NCBI GenBank assembly: GCA_035610835.1
Contig: CM069447.1
Span: 37,546,057 to 37,610,056 of the forward strand
Direction of reading: 5' to 3'
DNA length: 64,000 bases
DNA from: Ophiura sarsii
Taxonomy: Eukaryota; Echinodermata; Ophiuroidea; Amphilepidida; Ophiuridae
Shown: piece by piece, positions 1 through 9,986 of the stretch
Numbering within the stretch: the stretch's first letter is position 1
Layout of the letters: each line of letters starts with the position of its first letter
Translations under genes and position numbers: made by a program
Notes under the pieces: model-generated
What the model was told of the DNA's origin: nothing
What the model saw: the letters and a program-made list of their open reading frames with translations, nothing else
Database searches by the model: none

Positions 1-15
1 GAGTCAATGATTTAA

Positions 16-244
16 CACTTTCCACGCAGCAGGCAGCTGCAGACGACATTCCAAAATTGCACAAAATGTCAACATTTTTGAATTTCATTACCATATTTGG
101 AATAACTATGAGAAATGCATTGTAATAAGTACAAACATGCCTTGTATTGGTTCAGTTATTCTTGGGATACACTTTGAAAGTTGGGAATGGATTCTGAAAA
201 ATCTGTTTTGTATTATGGTAAAACCAATAGCCACGTGGAAAGTG
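16..244. mobile_element. TTAA-target MITE family 1 (TIR CACTTTCCACGCGGC), intact copy
   Basis: Element of 229 bp flanked by TTAA on both sides (12-15 and 245-248), with inverted ends CACTTTCCACGCAGC and its complement GCCACGTGGAAAGTG. Inside are CTGCAGACGACATTCC and AATTTCATTACCATATTTGG, shared by all copies. There is no coding capacity. The TTAA duplication points to a piggyBac- or Kolobok-type transposase in trans. Other copies lie at 13206-13434, 25252-25476, 36269-36504, 37862-38100, 57517-57690 and 60862-61103. Confidence 0.85.
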
Positions 245-420
245 TTAACTTGAGTTGGACTTGAGTCAATGACTTGACTGGAGTCACTGAGGGAAATGAC
301 CTGACTTGACTATATAGTGACTTGGTTTCAAAACTTTTTGAATGACTTAACCAGTTATTTTTTCTATAGACTAGCTTGACTCATGTCAACTTTTCAAAAA
401 GACTTGACTTGACTTGAATA
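243..420. repeat. GACTTGACT simple repeat
   Basis: Degenerate words of GACTTGA and GTCAATGACTTGAC over about 180 bp, directly beside the MITE ending at 244. At 600-680 a ~40-bp unit (ATTATAAAAATAACCTGAAC) is repeated twice. Confidence 0.6.
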
Positions 421-448
421 TAGTACATGGTGCTTAACTGGCTATATC

Positions 449-542
449 TTGCTAGACGTCCCGTACGGAATAAACCGTGTACTACGTCTACGCATTTTAA
501 ATGGTTTTAGCATGCACACTGGTTACGGGACATCTAGCAAGG
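449..542. repeat. Short foldback (GCTAGACGTCCCGTA)
   Basis: Inverted repeat TTGCTAGACGTCCCGTA ... TTACGGGACATCTAGCAA around a ~60-bp loop. Downstream of exon 7 in the next intron. Confidence 0.7.
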
Positions 543-928
543 CATTGCCCCTTAACTAACATGACTATCTAGAGTAAGTTGAGCTTGGAAAATTTGAAAT
601 CAAAATAAACTATTATAAAAATAACCTGAACATGGCTTGAAATAAAGTATTATAAAAATACCCTGAACATGGCTTGACAGGTACTTTAATTAAGTACATC
701 AAAGCTAATTAGTTTCATGTTCAGTAGACCTCAGGGGTCAAAATACTTTTTTGTCTACGAGGGCTATTTTGAGCAAATTCTGCCCAAAGGTCGGTCACCC
801 TTTTAGTACATTTTATCATAGGCCTACATTTTCTATGGGGGCTATTTTGTGAAAACTGGGGGATAATCACCCTCCCCCCATGTATTTTGAGCCCTATCAA
901 CAAATTAAAATGATAAAAGTGCACTCAC

Positions 929-1048
929 TTTGTTGCTGGGTAAAACAGTTTGTAGATTGAGGTACCATCCATATAGGACGGTATAGGTACACCGGCTAAG
1001 CTGAGAATGGTCGGTGCTAAATCTATATTTAATACTATATTTTTAACT
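929..1048 (-). CDS. Sulf: Sulf exon 7 (last exon in the window)
   Basis: 120-bp exon, phase 2 at both ends, acceptor ACCTTTCAG|AG, donor AACAAA|GTGAGTG. It encodes residues 369-408 plus two bases, including NIVLNIDLAPTILSLAGV and MDGTSIYKLFYP. Human SULF1 reads IVLNIDLAPTILDIAGL and VDGKSVLKLLDP. This closes most of the catalytic domain. The next exon (human WRDTFLVERG region) is not found in 1-928, so the gene is cut by the window edge and its hydrophilic and C-terminal domains are not seen. Confidence 0.92.
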
Positions 1049-1147
1049 CTGAAAGGTAAAATAAGTAAAAGTGATGATTGATTAAGAGATGTATTCATCA
1101 AACATGATGCTCAAGATGGTTCCGATTCTCAGTAGCTCAATGTGGTG

Positions 1148-1405
1148 TATCTTCGCTGTTCCGTCAAAACCTTGTATATTTTTCAGGCCCTTCAACATGT
1201 ATAGAGTAAAACTGCCCAATGGTTATGCATAGGAGTGTTGCTTTATACATGCTCAAGGGCAAGAGCACTAAGATATTGGTAGATGTGTTTTTTGCCCTTG
1301 AACATGTTTAGAGCAGACTGCCGAAAGGTTATCAGTAGGAAGTATTACTTTACACATGCTGAAGGGCCCTATGGAGATACAATGTTTTGACAGAACAGTA
1401 CCGAT
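1148..1405. mobile_element. MITE family with ends GCTGTTCTGTCAAAACCTTG
   Basis: Left end GCTGTTCCGTCAAAACCTTG and right end CAATGTTTTGACAGAACAG, with repeated GGCCCTTCAACATGTATAGA / ACATGCTGAAGGGCC arms inside. A second copy at 20321-20573 and partial ones at 25850-25940 and 54658-54850 share the same words. This copy is in intron 6, 100 bp upstream of the exon-7 acceptor. Confidence 0.7.
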
Positions 1406-2035
1406 GTAAAGTTTATTATGGAAAGCCTTGTTTAACATTTAAAGCAGGGTTCTCAACATTATTTAATGGAGTGCCACAATTATGAGATGAAATGTATGAT
1501 GATAAGCGCCAACTGCACCAATTTTCTTATGTATTTCTTTATTTTTTGAGGAGTCTAAGCACCAACCACTATTGCTCCAAGTGCCACATTTTGGCGCGTA
1601 AAGCTATTGTTTTAGAACGTACCTGGCGTGTTATATTGTGACATAATTAATGCGGGCGGTAATATTATTTTAAGTGGAATAACAACGCTGCAGGCGGAGT
1701 TGATCTAGGCAAAAAATAATACTACCAAACGCATTTATGAAAGTGATTAATAAAGAGATTGATGAAACTATGTTTTGGTACATCAAGGCCGTCAGGGAAG
1801 TTTGAAATTGAAGGGAAAGGGATAAATGGATTCAAATACACCAGGATTTAAAACCAGGGATTAGGGATGGTTGACATAATCTTGAAAAGGGCCAACAAAA
1901 CCGAAAAGCCGAAAAATATAAAATTTCAACATACAAGACCTGACTGAAATCAGCTTTTAACTTGCACTTCAAGTATTTAACAACAATTTACAAGGTGACT
2001 GTTGAATCCAACATACATTCATGAAAACAATGTTA

Positions 2036-3661
2036 AGGCGCTGTCACACCATAGCGTATGGCCTGAACGTGGCCTAAACGTATGCCGACGTATTCAAAAA
2101 ATAGCTCGAAAATTGTCAGAGTCCGAGAACGTCCAAGAACGTCCAACTTCCCAACGAATTGCGTCAACATCGGTGATGGAATGGACGTATCCATAGCGTA
2201 TTAAACGCATACATAGCGTATGACTAACGTATTGATAGCGTATCACTAACTTATAACAAACTTATGACAGCGTATCACAGCGTATGCGATCGGCGAGCGT
2301 ATGACCAACGTATTCGTAGCGTATGTCTGCCGTGCTCGACGTATCCTAAGCGTATCCTCGGCGTACAACGAACAAGTGACTTATGCCGTTGCAGAAATTG
2401 AGTTTCGTACACGGCGGGACAAGTGTTGCCAGTTCAAGTAAACGCAGCCTAGATGATAACTAATAAAATATCTAGAAGCTTAAATCTATATGTCCAACCT
2501 AAAACTTAAGACGATTAACGTACCTCTAACGTATGTCAGCGTATGTCTAACGTATGTCAGCGTTTGTAAACGTATATCTAACGTACCACGAACCTATCGG
2601 GAACTTATGCAGAACGTAAGTTAAGCACACGTTGAGTACGTCGAGAAATTTTGAACATGCTCAATAATTTTTCGCGGGCTCGACGTGTTCCAAATTTTCA
2701 CAACGTATCACAGCGTGCTCTTAACGTATACGACGTATCCCAGACTTACCCCTAACTTGTATCAGCGTACACCAACGTACGCCAACGTACGCCAACGTAC
2801 GCCAACGTATTTTTCAATATTTCGCATACGTTGTTATACGTTCAGGCGATACGCCATGGTGTGACAGGGCTACCGTACAGCTAGCGCGCATCAAGCGTTT
2901 TGGGAACTTATGGAGGGTTTGAGTATATAAATGGGTCCCTTGAGTATCTCATCCTCACTTCTTCATGGTCTGTCGTGCTGAACACATATCAACCCATCAT
3001 CATTTGCTACGAATACGCTACGCTACGTTAAGTATACGTTAAGCATACGTTAGTCATACGCTCGCATACGCTGTGATAAGCTGTCATAAGTATGTTATAA
3101 GTTAGGGATACGCTATGAATACGTTAGTCATACGCTATGTATACATTCAATACGCTATGGATACGTGACAGGGCCTTACACGATCGCCCGGCATAAGGTG
3201 AATACGTGAGAATACGTCGAATCTCGTTGGAAATACGTCAGGCATACGTTAGACATACGGCACATATACGTTATCAACTCGTTATCACTACGTTGGCTGT
3301 ACGTTTCCCCCAGCCTATACGTTCATCAACGTATACCAACTTACGAGTAACGTACGAGTATCGTACCACTAACGTATGTCAGCGTATGTCAACGTATATT
3401 TAACGTACCACAAACTTACCGGGAACTTATGCAGAACGTATTTAGCACACGTTGAGTACGTCGAGAAATTTTGAGCATGCTCAATATTTTTTCGTGGTCC
3501 AAATTGTCACAGCGTATCACAGCGTGCTCTAAACGTAAACGACGTATCCCCAACGTACCCCTAACTTAAATCAGCGTACACCAACGTACACCAACGTATT
3601 TTTCGATATTTTGCATACGTTGGCATACGTTGAGGCGATACGTTATGGTGTGACAGGGCCT
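2036..3661. mobile_element. 1.6-kb Harbinger-like element built of CGTATG/CGTACG words
   Basis: Bounded by inverted ends AGGCGCTGTCACACCATAGC and ACGTTATGGTGTGACAGGGCCT, with TTA on both sides (2033-2035 and 3662-3664). The inside is almost entirely degenerate 10-12 bp words such as AGCGTATGTCTAACGTATG on one half and their complements (CATACGTTAGACATACG) on the other. End-like sequences also occur internally (about 2845-2872 and 3150-3176), and about 120 bp of non-repetitive DNA sits near 2880-3000. The 3-bp TTA duplication suggests PIF/Harbinger; no transposase frame is present. It lies in intron 6. Confidence 0.75.
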
Positions 3662-3846
3662 TTAGACTTTAATCAAGTCCACGACGGAATAAAGCGTAAC
3701 AACACTATTTAAGCAAGATTTGTATCTAGTCTAGGATGTACGTTGCATTACGCAGTTGCACCAAAGTTACTTCTTTGCTTTGCTTAAATTTGTTTTCTGT
3801 ACTTGGCAACATTTATTGATAAAAACAGCACTATGTAGTGTGCTCC

Positions 3847-4140
3847 AGGGATGTAGCTAGAAAATGTTGAGTGCCGGCTAATTTTACTGACGACAAACGG
3901 AGTAAGTGTTGCGAACTTAGTGCAGTGGATCATGGCATGGGGTCCAGAGGCCTTCTTAATGTGTTTTTTAAGGTTTTTTAATGCACTTTGAGGGTTCCTG
4001 CCACCTAATTTCTTGTTTTATGAGGCAGTTGAATGATTTTATCCACAAAAAACACACAAATGTTTACCCTTTTTTTTTAGAGTGCCGGTCGGCAATCGTG
4101 AGTGCCGGCTACACCCGACCGGCATAGCTACATCCCTGAC
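3847..4140. mobile_element. hAT-like MITE with 8-bp direct repeats
   Basis: About 294 bp flanked by the direct repeat TGTGCTCC (3839-3846 and 4141-4148). Inverted ends AGGGATGTAGCT / AGCTACATCCCT; subterminal GAGTGCCGGCT occurs on both sides. An 8-bp duplication and a (C)AGGG start fit hAT elements. It lies in intron 6, 78 bp past the exon-6 donor. Confidence 0.75.
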
Positions 4141-4217
4141 TGTGCTCCAAAGTATAAACTAGAGGAATTATGTGTGTGGGGTCAATCAGGTTAATAGGTC
4201 ATGACTTTCATACTTAC

Positions 4218-4393
4218 TCTATGCCGGCTGGTATATTGGGCCCTCGTATATAGAACGGTACCCTGACGTCAAAATCGTACGGATTTGATTTGCCCTTGAC
4301 CATGCCGTACTGTCCTAAATGATAGCCATGGTCGGATGTGTATATGATGTAGGTATTATCTAACTCGTCCAATTCCTCTAATGTGTTAACTAG
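4218..4393 (-). CDS. Sulf: Sulf exon 6: second metal-ligand pair
   Basis: 176-bp exon, phase 0 in and phase 2 out, acceptor TCTCTTTAG|CT, donor ATAGA|GTAAGTA. It is not visible as an ATG-started reading frame because it contains no early Met. It encodes residues 311-369: [39 protein letters not shown]. Human SULF1 has NTYIIYTADHGYHIGQFG and [21 protein letters not shown]. Asp331-His332 are the second expected metal ligands, and Lys345 in KGKS is the expected substrate-binding Lys. The join with exon 5 reads [18 protein letters not shown], in frame. Confidence 0.94.
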
Positions 4394-5810
4394 CTAAAGA
4401 GAGAAAACAGAACAAGGAAATTAAACAATATACTGTAAGGCTAATTTTTTTTTAAATAATTTGTCTCAGCGGCCCGCGCTCATTGCTTTCAAAATAGAAT
4501 TTCGCGCGTAGCGCTACGCACGGCAGCCACTTTGTTCCATTTTTTTTCTTTCTTTTTTTCCAATTTTTTTTCTTTCTTTTTTTTTCCGATAAAAAAAACA
4601 CTAGTCAGTTTCGTTGATACTCAGCAACTTTGTGACTGAGAACACATATTCAACTAACTTGAAGAGACACAAGCATACAATGTGCATTGATCATATCTGA
4701 TTACTTTTATTAAAAAGAAAAAAGCACAACTATTGACTGTATTATTATTTTTATAAATAAAAATAAATAAAAAATAGAGCGCATAGACCATAGCTTATTT
4801 TGGTAAAAAAAATTCGCATAGCACATAGCTTTTTAGCCAAAAGGCTCTAAGACAAAGTATTTAATTTTTTTAGCTAAACTTAATTATACTCATGTGGTAC
4901 ATATACACCGCAAACAAGCGAAATACAGTTACAATAAATATATGCTGATTAAAAACAGCATTATACAACACACTACATCCCGGGACTACAGTGCAACTTA
5001 CCATAAACGCCTTTTATTACAATTGGTTATACACCACCTCCCTCCCTTTGGTCCATGAAAGATGAAAATTAAACCAATTCAGTATTTTATCCAGATACTT
5101 TTAAAAGACTCGAGTTCAAATAAATAATTTACTCTCTGTATATGAGTTTTAATGTTGTTATACATTTCTATTGAAACCTCTTTTGTAATTGGCCTTTGCT
5201 TCAGTGAATACCATTCACACCTGTATAGGGCCCAGCCAACTAGAAGCTAGCTTTTAACCGACCCTGATTTTCACAGCTGAGTACACATCTTATTATAAAG
5301 ACCTATAAGGGATGTCAATAAGTGCATAATAGGGAGCTGGTCTATGAATGCTAATTAAATAGGTAAATAATACGCGAATAAGGTTAATTTACTGAATTTT
5401 TATAATAAATTGTTTGCGTTAAGGTTTCTATATCATGTATCACCAAACTCAACTTCATTGAAAGAAAGGTGGTGTTTTATAGTCATTTAAGTGAATTTGA
5501 TATAAAAGGGCATTTATTGTAAGTTGCACTGTACATCATCAGGCCACACTCCACGACTAGTCACCCTATTGCTTTCATGCTGCGATGTACAAATTGTTAC
5601 ACACTGGGCCTAATCATATGCAACCCACAATGCAACGTGATGATTCTTGGATTTAAAAAATCAACCTGTTGGTACTTAGTTTATTTTTAATTTATTAATT
5701 CAAAGGTCTTTACTATAGTGGCCTAAGTAAGATGACCTCAATAATCTTTGTGAAGAGAAGCAAAAAAAAGTTTGCAATTTGATATTGATGTAATGAAATG
5801 ATGAGCATAA

Positions 5811-5929
5811 GGGTGCGTTCATACTCGCAGAGTTGCGTATTGGTCGACATCGACGGACAAAAGTTGACATTGCTTCACCGATATCCGTCGATGTTGGCCG
5901 ATGCGCAACGACGCAAGTATGAACACACC
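5811..5929. mobile_element. Small foldback MITE (TIR GGGTGCGTTCATACT, TAA target)
   Basis: Inverted ends GGGTGCGTTCATACT / AGTATGAACACACCT, with TAA at both sides. The arms continue with GTCGACATCGACGG and CCGTCGATGTTGGC. Partial relatives at 12160-12220 and 38889-39010. It lies in intron 5. Confidence 0.75.
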
Positions 5930-5989
5930 TTAACTTGCTATTTGGCTGACAGGTGTAGATACTTTAATCCGGGGAACAAACAGACTCAC

Positions 5990-6140
5990 CTTTTCTACTG
6001 CATCATCAATTGACATTAATGTAATTAATCTCTTTCTTTGCAGATAATCTGTGAAGGTTTTATGTTGTTCCGTCAATGGCGGTGTGTACTGCATAAGCCA
6101 ATGCTTGTCATGGTTTGGACTGTGATTCCATGAATCGGTC
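5990..6140 (-). CDS. Sulf: Sulf exon 5: MDKHW/ RKRL segment
   Basis: 151-bp exon, phase 2 in and phase 0 out, acceptor GATTACAG|GA, donor GAAAAG|GTGAGT. It encodes residues 260-310, with [16 protein letters not shown] followed by [19 protein letters not shown]. Human SULF1 reads APNMDKHWIMQYTGPM and ILQRKRLQTLMSVDDSVER. The acceptor has a weak pyrimidine tract. The acceptor and the first 44 bp of the exon recur twice in the intron just upstream (6280-6323 and 6427-6470). A small TAA-flanked foldback element (5811-5929) lies 60 bp past the donor in intron 5. Confidence 0.95.
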
Positions 6141-6165
6141 CTGTAATCAAATGATAAGAATAACA

Positions 6166-6265
6166 AATTTGTCAGTCAAATTGATGCCCATGTGATTACC
6201 CATGTGATGCTCATGTGATACCTATGTGATTACCCATGTGATGCTCATGTGATACCTATGTGATA
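6166..6265. repeat. GTGAT minisatellite in intron 4
   Basis: Short tandem words of the form CCCATGTGATGCTCATGTGATACCTATGTGATTA, about 18 bp each and repeated in two 36-bp blocks. A shorter version follows at 6366-6415 beside the second exon-5 fragment, so the minisatellite is part of the duplicated unit. Confidence 0.85.
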
Positions 6266-6278
6266 CATATATTAGATG

Positions 6279-6530
6279 AGCTAATGCTTGTCATGATTTG
6301 GACTGTGATTCCATGAATCGGTCCTGTAATCAAATGATAGGAATAACAATTTGTCAGTCGTATTGATACCCTTGTGATTACCCATGTGATGCTCATATAA
6401 TACAATGTGATACATATATTAGATGAGCTAATGCTTGTCATGATTTGGACTGTGATTCCATGATTCGGTCCTGTAATCAAATGATAGTAATAATCATAAT
6501 TATTCAGTTCAACTAATGCCCTTGTGATTT
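6279..6530 (-). pseudogene. Two extra partial copies of Sulf exon 5 with splice acceptors
   Basis: The acceptor GATTACAG and the first 44 bp of exon 5 recur at 6280-6323 and 6427-6470, each followed by intron-like DNA. Steps are 183 and 147 bp; the 36-bp difference is extra units of a GTGATGCTCATGTGATACC minisatellite next to the real exon. Both copies change the codon for Trp in DKHW from TGG to TAG. Use of either acceptor with the correct phase would therefore stop translation 13 codons after the junction. The copy at 6427 also has a changed base inside the first six codons. Confidence 0.9.
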
Positions 6531-7533
6531 CATGCCGATTTGAAATCCAAGATATGTCAATTTTTCCATTGCACATTTCGAGACTGACAATGTTAGGTAT
6601 AGGCCATATTATGACATTAAGCTGCCTCCAGGCCCTACCCATATTCAAAAATATCAGTTCAAAACACCATCCCAAATACAGGTCAAAATGGTTTAACCCA
6701 TGAACCTTCACATCGAGCAAAGGAAAGAAGAGACACAAAGCCTGGAAAACAAAGAAAGTACACACAATACCTCCCTATTCTCAATCTGGATCCAAAACGC
6801 CCTTATTCGGTCGGAACCACTCCATATAATAACATTCAAAGTGCACTTATGTATCAAAAGACTGAGCTGGCAACTAAGTAGATGTAGCTTAATCCAACCA
6901 AATCCCCTAAACACCCATTCAACAATTCCCCGCTGTTGTGCCATGGTGTAACCTCAATGAAAGATGATATTCCATAAAAGAACCACTATGTTTATTCTAC
7001 TCACAATGGCAACTGGTCTGCTTATCAACACAAATGCAAAGTTTTGTCGTATCCCTTTTCAATTTGGCTTTCCGGCCTATAACTAGTGCATAATCAATGT
7101 TGCTTAAGCGGTGCCCTTTACACAAAACACCCCCATCTGGGTGTAGCACCATATTGGGTTTATTTTGGTGCACAATAGCATTATACAGAGTGGATTGTCT
7201 CTTACAAAAATATTTGGGTTTTTAACAATGTAATACAGCAGCTGGAGGGAAAAGAATGGTTTTCCTTTTTGTTCCTTCTTTTGCCTTGGTACCTCTATCG
7301 GTGTCAAGATATCCTCGGTGCTGGTGCTAGATTGGATTCATTCCAGGAAAATAAGTGTCTGCAACGTGCTAGCATTTAATGACACGACCTATATGTTGCT
7401 GTCATTGGATGGGTGACGATATGATCAGCTCTGATGTGTTGAAGTTGTTGAAATGAGATTGGATTTTTTTAAAGGAAGATGTTGACTGAACAATATATTG
7501 AAGCATACAAAAAGTCATGGTGGCAGATCTAAA

Positions 7534-8669
7534 CTCTCATCTTTAACCGATTATTTTGAAACATAGGTGTATGCTGAGGAGCGCCATCTTCAGGCCTGTG
7601 TGGTCCAGGTTTGTAAAGCATCGTATGTAAAGACCTGACTGAATACAACCACTTAGATATATGTCAGGTATTTGGAGTCGAGTAAGGTCAGCACACTCAC
7701 CTGTGTACCTGATTATTATGAAACATGCACATATTGTGGAACGCCATCTTTAGGCCCGTGTGGTCCAGGCATTGACAGCACAACATGTAAAGAAATGTCG
7801 GACCATACCATTTTAGATATGTCAGTTATTTGGAGTAAAAAATATTCAGCACAACAAACTCACCTGTGTAACTGATCATTTTGAAACATGCGCATATTGT
7901 AGAGCGCCATCTTTAGGCCCATGTGGTCCAGGCATTGACAGCACAACATGTAAAGAACTGTCGGACCATACCATTTTAGATATGTCAGTTATTTGGAGTA
8001 AAAAATATTCAGCACAGCAAACTCACCTGTGTAACTGATCATTTTGAAACATGCGCATATTGTAGAGCGCCATCTTTAGGCCCATGTGGTCCAGGCATTG
8101 ACAGCACAACATGTAAAGAACTGTCGGACCACACCATTTTAGATATGTCAGTTATTTGGAGTAAAAAATATTCAGCACAGCAAACTCACCTGTGTAACTG
8201 ATCATTTTGAAACATGCGCATATTGTAGAGCGCCATCTTTAGGCCCATGTGGTCCAGGCATTGACAGCACAACATGTAAAGAAATGTCGGACCATACCAT
8301 TTTAGATATGTCAGTTATTTGGAGTAAAAAATATTCAGCACAGCAAACTCACCTGTGTAACTGATCATTTTGAAACATGCGCATATTGTAGAGCGCCATC
8401 TTTAGGCCCATGTGGTCCAGGCATTGACAGCACAACATGTAAAGAAATGTCGGACCATACCATTTTAGATATGTCAGTTATTTGGAGTAAAAAATATTCA
8501 GCACAGCAAACTCACCTGTGTAACTGATCATTTTGAAACATGGGCATATTGTGGAGCGCCATCTTTAGGCCCATGTGGTCCAGGCATTGACAGCGCAACA
8601 TGTAAAGAACTGTCAGAATACACCATCTTAGATATGTCAGTTATTTGGAGTAAATAAAAACACACTACA
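7534..8669 (-). pseudogene. Tandem array of seven partial copies of Sulf exon 4 with splice donors
   Basis: Seven units begin (plus-strand donor side) at 7534, 7696, 7859, 8022, 8185, 8348 and 8511, with the real exon junction at 8670; the step is 163 bp (162 and 159 at the ends). Each unit holds about 120 bp matching the 3' part of exon 4 and about 43 bp matching the start of intron 4. The units from 7859 to 8510 are nearly identical, while those at 7534 and 7696 are diverged. Six of seven keep CACAG|GTGAG; in the 7534 unit GT has become AT. Relative to exon 4 a 2-bp loss turns CAT ATG TTT into CAT GTT T and brings TGA into frame. No copy has an acceptor or the 5' part of the exon, so these are donor-bearing exon fragments, not usable cassette exons. 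Confidence 0.93.
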
Positions 8670-8674
8670 CTCAC

Positions 8675-8845
8675 CTGTGTAACTGATTATCTTGAAACAT
8701 ATGCGCATATTGCGGAGCGCCATCTTCAGGCCCGTGTGGTCCAGGCATCGATAGCACCATGTGTATAGGACTATCTGGATACGCCATCTTGGATAGCTTG
8801 AAAAATGTGATGCTGTCGTTAGCTACTAGATCTGGTAGATAATCT
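8675..8845 (-). CDS. Sulf: Sulf exon 4: catalytic-domain His segment; source of a tandem decoy array
   Basis: 171-bp exon, phase 2 at both ends, acceptor TTTTTTCAG|AG, donor CACAG|GTGAGTG. It encodes residues 203-260: RDYLPDLVANDSITFFKLSK, then a strand ending SMPGPHGPEDGAPQY. Human SULF1 has SHAAPHGPEDSAPQF here; His240 in the PHGPED motif is the probable active-site His. Reading through the donor gives TGA as the first full codon, so failure to splice ends translation at once. The 3' 120 bp of the exon plus about 43 bp of intron 4 are repeated seven times immediately downstream (7534-8669). A 71-bp perfect hairpin lies about 100 bp upstream of the acceptor. Confidence 0.94.
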
Positions 8846-8946
8846 CTGAAAAAATATAATTTAAAGAAAAGACATAAATAAAAAGAATAATTTAGGGAGT
8901 CTACAATGAAGTAAGCGACTCTCTTTTCACTAATAAATTTTTAGGC

Positions 8947-9017
8947 AATGTTGACTTAACAACAGAAAAAACGGTTCTATATTATAGAACCGTTTTTTCT
9001 GTTGTTAAGTCAACATT
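8947..9017. repeat. Perfect 35-bp-arm hairpin upstream of exon 4
   Basis: Arms 8947-8981 and 8983-9017 are exact reverse complements around a single T; the centre reads GGTTCTATATTATAGAACC. It sits 100-170 bp upstream of the exon-4 acceptor. It joins a looser foldback reaching 9301, where TTGTCTCAAAGCTC at 9032 pairs with GAGCTTTGAGACAA at 9275. It is probably the terminus or core of a young foldback element; a structured intronic RNA is possible. Confidence 0.92.
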
Positions 9018-9986
9018 ATTAAAAAAATCTTTTGTCTCAAAGCTCTTTAGTTTTTCAAAACCTTATGCGGAATGCGGGTTTTTTTAAGGGTTTTTTTTTT
9101 TTTAAATATAAAATATTGAAATCCTTGTAAAAGTGACTTTTTGTATTTTAAAGGATGTGATCAATGAAAATCTGAAAAATCGATGAAATTTTGGGGGTTT
9201 TGGAAAAAAAAATAAAAAAATAGTTTTCAAGATTTTTGTTTTTTTAATGCGCATCAATAAACTAACACGCGCGGGAGCTTTGAGACAACTGATTTTTTTA
9301 ATTTTGTCTAAGTGAACGGACAGACCTTTCAAGTTGTGTAATGGGTGATGCCTTTTTGATTACTTTTTCTTCAAACAATACTGTCCTTTCTATATCACAT
9401 ATTTTGAAGACAAATATTGGAGATAACATTTGGAATATGAAGAAAAGAGAAATGGAAGGGGGGATTTCGAAAAAGAAACAAATATGAAAACAAATTAGAT
9501 TACAAAAAATGTCTAAAAATATAAAAAAGAAAAAAATGTCAAAACAAAATATGGGTCAGTCATTTTGTGCTTATTCTAAACCTGAAACCTTAGCCTTAAA
9601 GTGCAGCACATATGCATTTATATATATCTTCCCTGTGTGTACGCAGTGTGTCAACAACAACAGCGCTTACAGTATGTGTACTGATTGTCACAAAGGTTGG
9701 ACCAAATTGACGCGACAATAACACTTTCAGCCACCTTTATTCACAAGCATTTGTGGAGCGAAATAAATTCTTTTGAAAGAGTTTATTTAAGTCACTATCA
9801 TTTCAAAATAAATAGGTAGGAGTGTGCAGTGGTGGAGGAGAGCTAGAATACGCTTTTTTTCTTCCCTCAATTGTCCACCCCATATGTCTGTAGTAACTTC
9901 GAGACTGCAATGGGTGATTTTGTATAAGAAAAAACAAAATCCCAATTTGGGTGGAAATATTCTGGGTCAGACTATACAATATCCTA

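Noticed and set aside
6256..6765. 169-codon open frame on the minus strand
   Set aside because: It runs through the exon-5 decoy copies and the minisatellite in a frame other than that of Sulf; the repeated peptide follows from the repeated DNA.
7672..7875. Plus-strand open frame over the exon-4 array
   Set aside because: Antisense shadow of a decoy exon copy.
7534..8669. CRISPR-like array or alternative cassette exons
   Set aside because: The repeat has no unique spacers and matches exon 4; copies lack acceptors and carry stops, so they are not cassette exons.
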